In this document: positions 58,520 to 64,000 of the stretch, one piece after another
Layout of the letters: each line of letters begins with the position of its first letter
How positions within the stretch are numbered: position 1 is the stretch's first letter
From: Mercurialis annua
Lineage: Eukaryota > Streptophyta > Magnoliopsida > Malpighiales > Euphorbiaceae
Assembly (NCBI RefSeq): GCF_937616625.2
Contig: NC_065575.1
Span: 7,261,501-7,325,500, forward strand
Reading direction: 5' to 3'
Length of the DNA stretch: 64,000 nt
Position numbers and translations under genes: made by a program
The notes under the pieces: model-generated
Database searches by the model: none
What the model was told of the DNA's origin: nothing
What the model saw: the letters and a program-made list of their open reading frames with translations, nothing else

Positions 58520-60003
58520 CTAGCTAGGACCATCATCACCACGGAAGAGCCAGTCATCTTCACCTGGAAAAAAAAACCAAGAAAAATATCAGCAAATCCA
58601 ATTGGTTCTATCATTAAAAAATAATTCAAACCCAACAAAACATCCTCACAAAATTACATATCAGCTACCAGATTTGAGAAGCCTGCATTAATCATCTTTC
58701 GCCACCATATGTTGAGACACTTATAAGCAAAATTAGCTAGCTAAAGAGCATGATGTGAGTGAATTAAAATGCATAAGAAAAATTGCAATGAGATCATTTT
58801 CTATCCACCAACAATACAATAAATTTTATATCAGCCACCAAATTTGAGAAACAAACACGATTAATGTAGGTTTGGAATAAAACCCACCCAACAAAAAATC
58901 CTCACAAGATTACAGATTAGAGAAACCTACATTAATCATGTTTCAGCACCATATGTTGGAGACATTTATAAGCAAAAAACAAAGTCAATAACCACACAAG
59001 AGAACTGAAGCCGCAGCAAACAAAATTTTACTATCAAATTGGCTAGCTAAAGTGCATGATGTGAGCGAATTGAAATGCAAAATGGAAACTGCAATTAAGC
59101 TGCTTACCTTTGATTTTGTGGTGTCTTGGTTCTGGTCGGACAAACCCAACCTGACAGTTGCTACTAGTGGCATACACTACTGCTGTTTGATAAGTTTGGA
59201 GTTCTTCAGAAGAAGAATCTTTAAGTTTCGCCTTAAAGGTTATGTATAACACATTTGTCAGGTGATTAACCTTCTTAATCCCAACATATTCCAGCTTTGG
59301 AGTCTACAAAGATATACGCGAATTAGAACTAAAAATGACAGAAAATAATTATTACATGAAGAGGAAAACCGAACCTTGTTATCATCAGCCTTGGCATTAT
59401 AAAAATCAACGGCCAAGCGAGCTGCTGTAGGGACTCCTATTTTATAGTACCCGTCTGTGTACTCACTATTGAGATCGATAGGAAAAATCTTACCCACACA
59501 CCTCTCGGGAACTAGGTTGATATCCATATGAAAACCCTAATTAAAACAAAACCCTAATTACAAATCAATTAAATTAAGTCAAATCAATTAAATTAAGCTG
59601 AAAGTAAGAAAGAAACCCTAATTACTTGATATTTGTAAACCATGTCACGATATACTAAAAACTTATTCCTTTCTTCATCACTATCGAAAACTGCCTCCGA
59701 GTGGGGGTGATTGCCAGCTTCTTCTCCATCAGTGTTTTCCTCATCGGAGCCATCGGTTTTTGCCTTCTTCAGAGGCGATTCAGCGACGGAAATATCACCC
59801 TCATCATCGTTGTCCTCTTCTTCCCAATCCGGTGGAGTAGGGCAGCGATCATATTCAGATGGATCTACGATAGGCCCACATATCATCGGCCAATCAAACA
59901 TCTTCGGATAAGTTATTTCCAGAAACTGCTGATGGTTGCAAAACCCGGCTGTTAACAGCGTATATTTATTTATACCATATCCGAGAAACGGTAGGGCATC
60001 CAA
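58520..60003 (-). CDS. Cystatin-like plant gene, four exons, complete
   Basis: Exons on the minus strand: 60003-59626, 59536-59375, 59303-59108 and 58563-58520. All introns are GT-AG, phases agree, and the total is 780 nt (259 codons plus TAG at 58522-58520). Start ATG at 60003 (MDALPFLGYGINKY). Exon 1 encodes a N-terminal region and an acidic stretch (EEEDNDDEGD...) with a short basic KKAK. Exons 2-3 encode a small alpha/beta unit, PTAARLAVDFYNAK followed by LEYVGIKKVN and VLYITFKAKL, which has the layout of the cystatin/monellin fold and of plant UPF0725-type proteins: helix, then strands. The QxVxG inhibitor loop of true cystatins is not evident, so protease inhibition is doubtful. Exon 4 adds EDDWLFRGDDGPS. 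Fold assignment is by pattern; function unknown. Confidence 0.75.
58625..59100 (-). repeat. Tandem duplication in intron 3 of the cystatin-like gene
   Basis: Two diverged copies, about 58625-58795 and 58880-59100, share AAAAAATCCTCACAA-type sequence, ACATTAATCAT, CACCATATGTTG, TTATAAGCAAAA and TAGCTAAAG(A/T)GCATGATG in the same order. The right copy runs into the end of exon 3, so part of the exon border seems to have been copied into the intron. Confidence 0.8.
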
Positions 60004-60317
60004 AAAACACGCTTAACCCATAAAAAGGGCCTTAGTAACTTTTTTTTTTTAGATCAAAGGACCAATTCACCCCTCAACTTGAAATATCAAATGACTTAAT
60101 CTCGTCGCTTTTGGTACAAACAGACTCAAAACTTGCGTTTTCGTACCTCGGAGAGTGGGTTTCTTAATTTTACTTATCCGAAGAGACCGCACTAAGGTAG
60201 CGACCACATGGCCAAGACCATGTTCATATTAATAAGGCGGATGAAGGTCTGTTAACTTTTGATTTTGCTTCTAAACAAGATTATGAGTTTGTTTTGGCGA
60301 AGAGACCATGACATATA
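60004..60317. other. Upstream region of the cystatin-like gene with repeat relics
   Basis: 60048-60110 (ATCAAAGGACCAATTCACCC, then CTCAACTTG) resembles one terminal arm of foldback element 3. 60226-60312 on the plus strand can be read KADEGLLTFDF then ASKQDYEFVLAKRP and a stop, similar to the DUF4283 part of plant LINE ORF1; this is a short relic and only a weak call. No TATA box can be chosen with confidence. Confidence 0.35.
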
Positions 60318-60480
60318 CAGTAGACCCTTTAATAATTAATACTCAATTAATTAATAATTAATAAAATTTTAGGGAACCAATTTGAATATTACTTCTTATA
60401 AAGTATTCAATAAATTAATAATTCTAATAATTAATAAATTTTGAATCCACCATGTAAATTAATTATCAAAGGGTCGACTG
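60318..60480. mobile_element. Emigrant/pogo-like MITE (163 bp)
   Basis: Ends CAGTAGACCCTTTAATAATT and, complemented, CAGTCGACCCTTTGATAATT, with TA on both sides (60316-60317 and 60481-60482). The interior consists of AATTAATAATTAATA words. TA target and CAGT-type ends fit pogo-like MITEs. Confidence 0.8.
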
Positions 60481-60515
60481 TACTTAATCAACACATCATT
60501 ATTAGAGATCATTAA

Positions 60516-61135
60516 TGATGGAAACCGACATCAACAATATCTAAGAGAATCACATCAAGGTCCACCGTCAAAGGGGACCGGAAGACTCATCCAAACAATG
60601 CTGAATCTCAGACAGACTCGCTCACATAAGGAAGTCTCAGAGGATCCGCCCAGTATCAACGGGTACCGAACTCCAAGAGGATTTGGTATCCCTTATAATC
60701 TCGGATCTAACGCGCTTTACCAAAAATCTAAAGATACGTACAACAAGAGAATATTCACCGAGATTTTAGGAGATCTGAATACCTAGAATCTCGCGAGGAT
60801 ATCTCGATCAGATCTTATCTCCATATCCAGAGTCCCCTTTATTTAGGAGTTCATTTCTCAATAAGACTCATCTGATAAGGTAAGTCAGATCTAGCGAGAT
60901 TCATCCAAGATCCGAGGACTCACTTTCCTTATCAAACTCTACAAGGTGTATTCTTTTTAATCACTATAAAAGGACATGAGGTATGCCTTGAAACACAACT
61001 GAATTCTTACGCGCAAGTTCCGCTAAAGACTAAACTAATTTAAACATCGAAGAGTTAAATCAAACAACCACTGTCTGATTGACCTCTACCCTGTTTTGCA
61101 GGTTCAAGCCGTTGGAAAGAGGCCGGAATCTATCA
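60516..61135 (+). repeat. 5' LTR of a second Tat-family element (620 bp)
   Basis: Starts TGATGGAAACCGACATC and ends GGCCGGAATCTATCA, matching the termini of the Tat LTR at 26004-33924 (TGATGGATACCGAATC...TCCATCA). It shares internal phrases such as GACCTCTACCCTGTTTTGCA, whose complement-side equivalent is in the other LTR. It is diverged. The PBS TGGCGCCGTTTGTGGGGA follows at 61138-61155. Confidence 0.82.
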
Positions 61136-61215
61136 ATTGGCGCCGTTTGTGGGGAAAGCTTGACAACTTCAAAAGAAGGAGTTTTTTCTCGAACTCGAAC
61201 AAATACCATTGAAGG

Positions 61216-61716
61216 ATGAATTTCAGCGCAATTGACCCAAAAAACAAGTAGCATGCGAATCCAAAAGATCCAAAAGTGACTCCACCATCAGCCTTGCCCA
61301 CCAGAGTGGACACTCCATCTACAGCGGGGAACTCAGAAACCGAAGGATCTGGCCAAAGCACGTTCCAGAATAATCATGCTTATCAGACTCAATCGGTGTG
61401 GGGTTCCAACCCTATCACGTTTTTATCGTTGGATGGAGCGGGAACCATGCTAGAGGTTCCGCCGGTACCGGCGTTCCCAAAAATGTATCATCAAATGATG
61501 GCCAAAATGCTAGAGACATTTCAAGCCAATTTAAACAAGATAGCAGAGGAAGCTAGAAAATATGCGGAAGCTCAAGTGGAGAGCTTGAATCCCAAAAGAA
61601 ATCCTTTTGCTCCTCTTCCACCACCCCGTCAAGCACGGCCAACGGCAGGTTTAAGGAATCAAGAGCTGGGAGCCTATATTTCAAAAACCATCATACCCAA
61701 AACACTTTATATTTGA
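61216..61716 (+). pseudogene. Gag N-terminal part of the second Tat element
   Basis: Begins at the ATG 61216 and meets a TAG at 61249-61251 after 11 codons, then stays open in the same frame to 61716. It reads TPPSALPTRVDTPSTAG..., a helix-rich part (MYHQMMAKMLETFQANLNKI) and a Pro-rich NPFAPLPPPRQARPTAG. It is the start of a Tat gag; the rest is missing. The leader just before it matches the leader of the Tat element at 33330-33250, so both elements once had the gag start at the same place. Confidence 0.65.
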
Positions 61717-61734
61717 AATAGAACATATTTTGAA

Positions 61735-62010
61735 CTCAAATATTTTTCGTCAAAATTTTGACTCAGGGCTCGGCCCCCCTTAGCTTTGGCCCCCCTACCC
61801 TTTGGCAAAGCCAAATACTGCCATAAGCATGGGACTGAGCTTAGTAAGCTCCATCCCCTTTGCTCACCGCTGGTCACCAGATTCCGGCGATCAGTTGGCC
61901 GAAAACGCTAAAACCGCACTAAACGCTTTAAAATTCATATTCCCAAAAAAATGATGGCCAAAATGGGGGATTAAATAATCCACTTTCAACTAATGTAAAT
62001 AATTAATTTG
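61735..62010 (-). repeat. Remnant of a Tekay-like LTR
   Basis: Reverse complement matches the middle of the Tekay LTR (about 12490-12720) at diverged level. Shared order: TTTTAGCG, TTTTCCGGCC / TTTTCGGCC, CCGGAAT, GGTGA, GGGGAT(A/G)GAGC, CTCAGTCC, TGGCAG, GGGGGGCCGAGCCC and TCAAAA. It lies where the second Tat element breaks off. Its outer limits are not clear. Confidence 0.7.
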
Positions 62011-62861
62011 AAAAATGTCAAATGCATATTTATGAGTTTAAACTTTAATAATTTTTTTGGATTGAGGGTTGAAAAGATAAGTAAGGGTTGGGACTTGGGA
62101 GGGGTTGTTTCCGAAGAAAGTTTCTATCACGAGATCCTTTTAAACCCTTCAAATTGAGACGCTGAGGATTCTTTAATTTTACGTATTATTAACTTTGTTT
62201 CGGGGAAGCAATTCGTTGTGCAACAAAGGAATTCCCTGCGGAAGCTTCAATTTGCGTAGGAATAAGAGGATGAGATGATGAAAAAGGTAACTGTTTCATG
62301 AAATGAGTAACAACTGCCTCTGCAAATCCAGTGTGTCATTTCACACCCATTAAGCATTTACATCAAAGAAGACGGAATCATCCATGAACCATGGCTGCTT
62401 TGGTACCAACTGGAAAATAGGCAACCGTTTTCAACAATTTGCAGAAATCAAATCCTTAAGAAAGAAGAAACATAAAGATAAGTATTTTTTTACTTTAAAT
62501 TATCCGTTATTCATAATATTTATATAGTATTACTTGTATGATTAGTGAATTTCATGGCAAGATAATTTAGATACCCTTTCTCTGTTTTTTTATTTTTTCA
62601 AAGTAGTTGCTACTTAATTTTCGCCTTTAATTCCTACATCCAATTTCTTGATTTTTATTTCTAGTAGATTTTTATATAAAGTACGAAGAAGAGATATCAT
62701 CTTCTTCTATTTCAACCAAATTTCTTCAATTCTAATTGTCAAAAATCGTTTTCATTTTCCTTATTTTCCAAAGGAAATTACGTAACTTCCATGGCCACCA
62801 CTACCGTCACCATCACACCTATTTTAGATCACTATTTTGCTCTTTTCAAACTATATAAACA
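62011..62861. other. Non-coding stretch
   Basis: No gene recognised. A phrase around 62330-62430 (GCAAATCCAGTGTGTCATTT; CATCCATGAACCATGGCTGC) is GC-richer and could be an old gene fragment, but I find no readable protein. Confidence 0.35.
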
Positions 62862-63941
62862 TTTTTTTTTGGTAGAAAGACAACCAAAAAGCTCTATTAC
62901 TTAAAAAGATAGAGAGTACAACTGCAGGGAAGAACCCTGAAAACAGGAAACTAACAGAGGGCTACAAACCAGCCTCTCAGCAAACACAGAATCACTACAA
63001 ATTCTGAATATCCCTCATAATACTATCAAGAGCATTACTAGAGCTATAAATGCTAAACTTGTCTATCAGAATACTTCTCACTTTTTTCACTATGACAATA
63101 GAATTAGGGGCTTCTTGTAGGAAAATTTTCCTATTCCTAGTCATCCACATGAAATAGGCAGTGGCTGCAAGGGTCATTCTTCTCACTCTGGCCATGTAGC
63201 TTTTGCCGCCTGCTTTCCTGCAGTTCCAGCTGACCAATCTTCTCCAAGTGTTGATGCTAGAGAGAATTCTCCAGATAGGTCTTAACTTTCTCCAAACTTC
63301 AGCAGCAAAATCACATTCATAGAGAATGTGATCAATTGTTTCCACCTGATCCGAACACATCTCACAATGGTCATTGGTAGTCACTCCCCATTTCTTTAAA
63401 TTCTTCTTAGTTTTGAGTCTCCTCCTTATAGCAAGCCACAAAATAAAATTATGCCTTGGAATACCATTTTTGCCCCAAACAATCTTGTACCACATCTGAT
63501 CTTCATAATGCTTCCTGTAAATATCCCAAGTTCTACTAATAGAGAACTTATCATGTTCCAGCACTTTCCAGCTCATCCTGTCCTCTTGCTCTCTACTGAT
63601 TCTGAAATTACTCTTAATGAAATCCCAAGCAATCCCAGTTTCATTGTCTATTGGATCTGGAAACCTCCAGTTGTTATTTCTCCACAAATCTGCAACTAAA
63701 GCTTTCCTAGGTATGTCAGAGTCTCTCATCTTGACTCTAGGGTACTTTTCCATCATAGAGCAACCATGAATCCAGGGGTCACTCCAAAATTCTGTGTTCT
63801 CCCCATTCCCAATTTTATAATCAATCACTTTTCTGGCATCCTTCCTGATATTAAGGATTCCTCTCCAAATCCAGCTGGATTTGTCATTACTTTTCACCCC
63901 CCCAGAAACTTCTGTTTTTCAGCTTATTGCACTTGATCCAT
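62862..63941 (-). pseudogene. L1-type LINE 3' part, still open for 300 codons
   Basis: On the minus strand 63897-62995 is open. It begins with WIWRGILNIRKDARKVIDY and IGNGENTEFWSDPWIHG (region after RT), then MWYKIVWGKNGIPRHNFILW, the zinc-binding CEMCSDQVETIDHILYEC, and a tail without RNase H. About 130 bp of 3' UTR lead to an A-run (nine T on the plus strand at 62862-62870), the expected poly-A end. Being open over 300 codons it is younger than the other LINE pieces. Its 5' side is cut by the LTR starting at 63942. Confidence 0.82.
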
Positions 63942-64000
63942 TGTAATACCCCGAAAATTTAAGGATGTAATTTTAAAAGATCGGACGGTGAGATTAGTCT
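63942..64000 (+). repeat. Start of another chromovirus-type LTR
   Basis: TGTAATACCCCG, the same 12 bases that begin both Tekay LTRs at 11194 and 19542, followed by diverged sequence to the window edge. It interrupts the LINE. Orientation (plus) and class follow from this start only. Confidence 0.55.

Noticed and set aside
1..64000. tRNA, rRNA or other structural RNA genes
   Set aside because: None recognised by eye. The tRNA-like matches are the retroelement primer-binding sites. A tRNAscan or Rfam search would be decisive.

Overview
The window is intergenic, transposon-rich nuclear DNA of a flowering plant, most likely a eudicot. It is AT-rich, has spliceosomal introns, and holds plant retrotransposon lineages (Athila, Tekay, Tat, L1-type LINEs), Stowaway-, Mutator- and Harbinger-type MITEs, and a few ordinary plant genes or gene relics. 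The species cannot be named from the sequence.

Layout. 1-10449: an Athila-like Ty3/gypsy element on the minus strand, cut by the window edge. It has an uninterrupted gag-pol (2957-8761), a third ORF broken by one stop (884-2275), a tRNA-Asp-type primer site and a 1.5-kb LTR. 11194-22766: a complete Tekay-type chromovirus on the plus strand with 3.2-kb LTRs, tRNA-Met-type primer site and AAAGT target duplication; its gag-pol is broken twice. 26004-33924: a complete Tat-lineage element on the minus strand with seemingly identical 593-bp LTRs and ATACT duplication. It has a long intact pol but no gag, and an intron-bearing gene running antisense to pol. 33930-38860: a cluster of MITEs and foldback elements. 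38911-42484: two decayed LINE fragments lying head to head. 44255-46111: a non-coding 1.86-kb LTR element with unusual TA...TA ends. 49320-50685: another foldback element. 51738-52740: a broken, still intron-containing fragment of an ADP-glucose pyrophosphorylase gene, itself hit by a TIR element. 53819-55322: a single-exon gene split by a 220-bp MITE. 56921-57820: a LINE reverse-transcriptase fragment. 58520-60003: the one gene that looks whole, four exons, 259 codons, cystatin-like. 60516-61716: a second, defective Tat copy. After it come a chromovirus LTR remnant, a LINE 3' end and, at 63942, the start of another chromovirus-type LTR.

The most unusual signal is arrays of short (mostly 18-bp) palindromes, each locus with its own word. 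In the Athila element 18 units built from two exchangeable half-sites lie in four cassettes: one in the LTR, two in non-coding stretches, and one inside the open gag-pol frame. At 38270-38440 seven 18-bp palindromes recur every 25-26 bp inside a 1-kb foldback element, and at least three other foldback elements carry comparable arrays. Both Tekay LTRs carry a 39-bp tandem repeat of two alternating palindromes. I know of no named feature class that covers this pattern.

The retroelements supply their own gag, protease, RT, RNase H and integrase functions as far as they are intact. The small cellular genes show no pathway link to each other.
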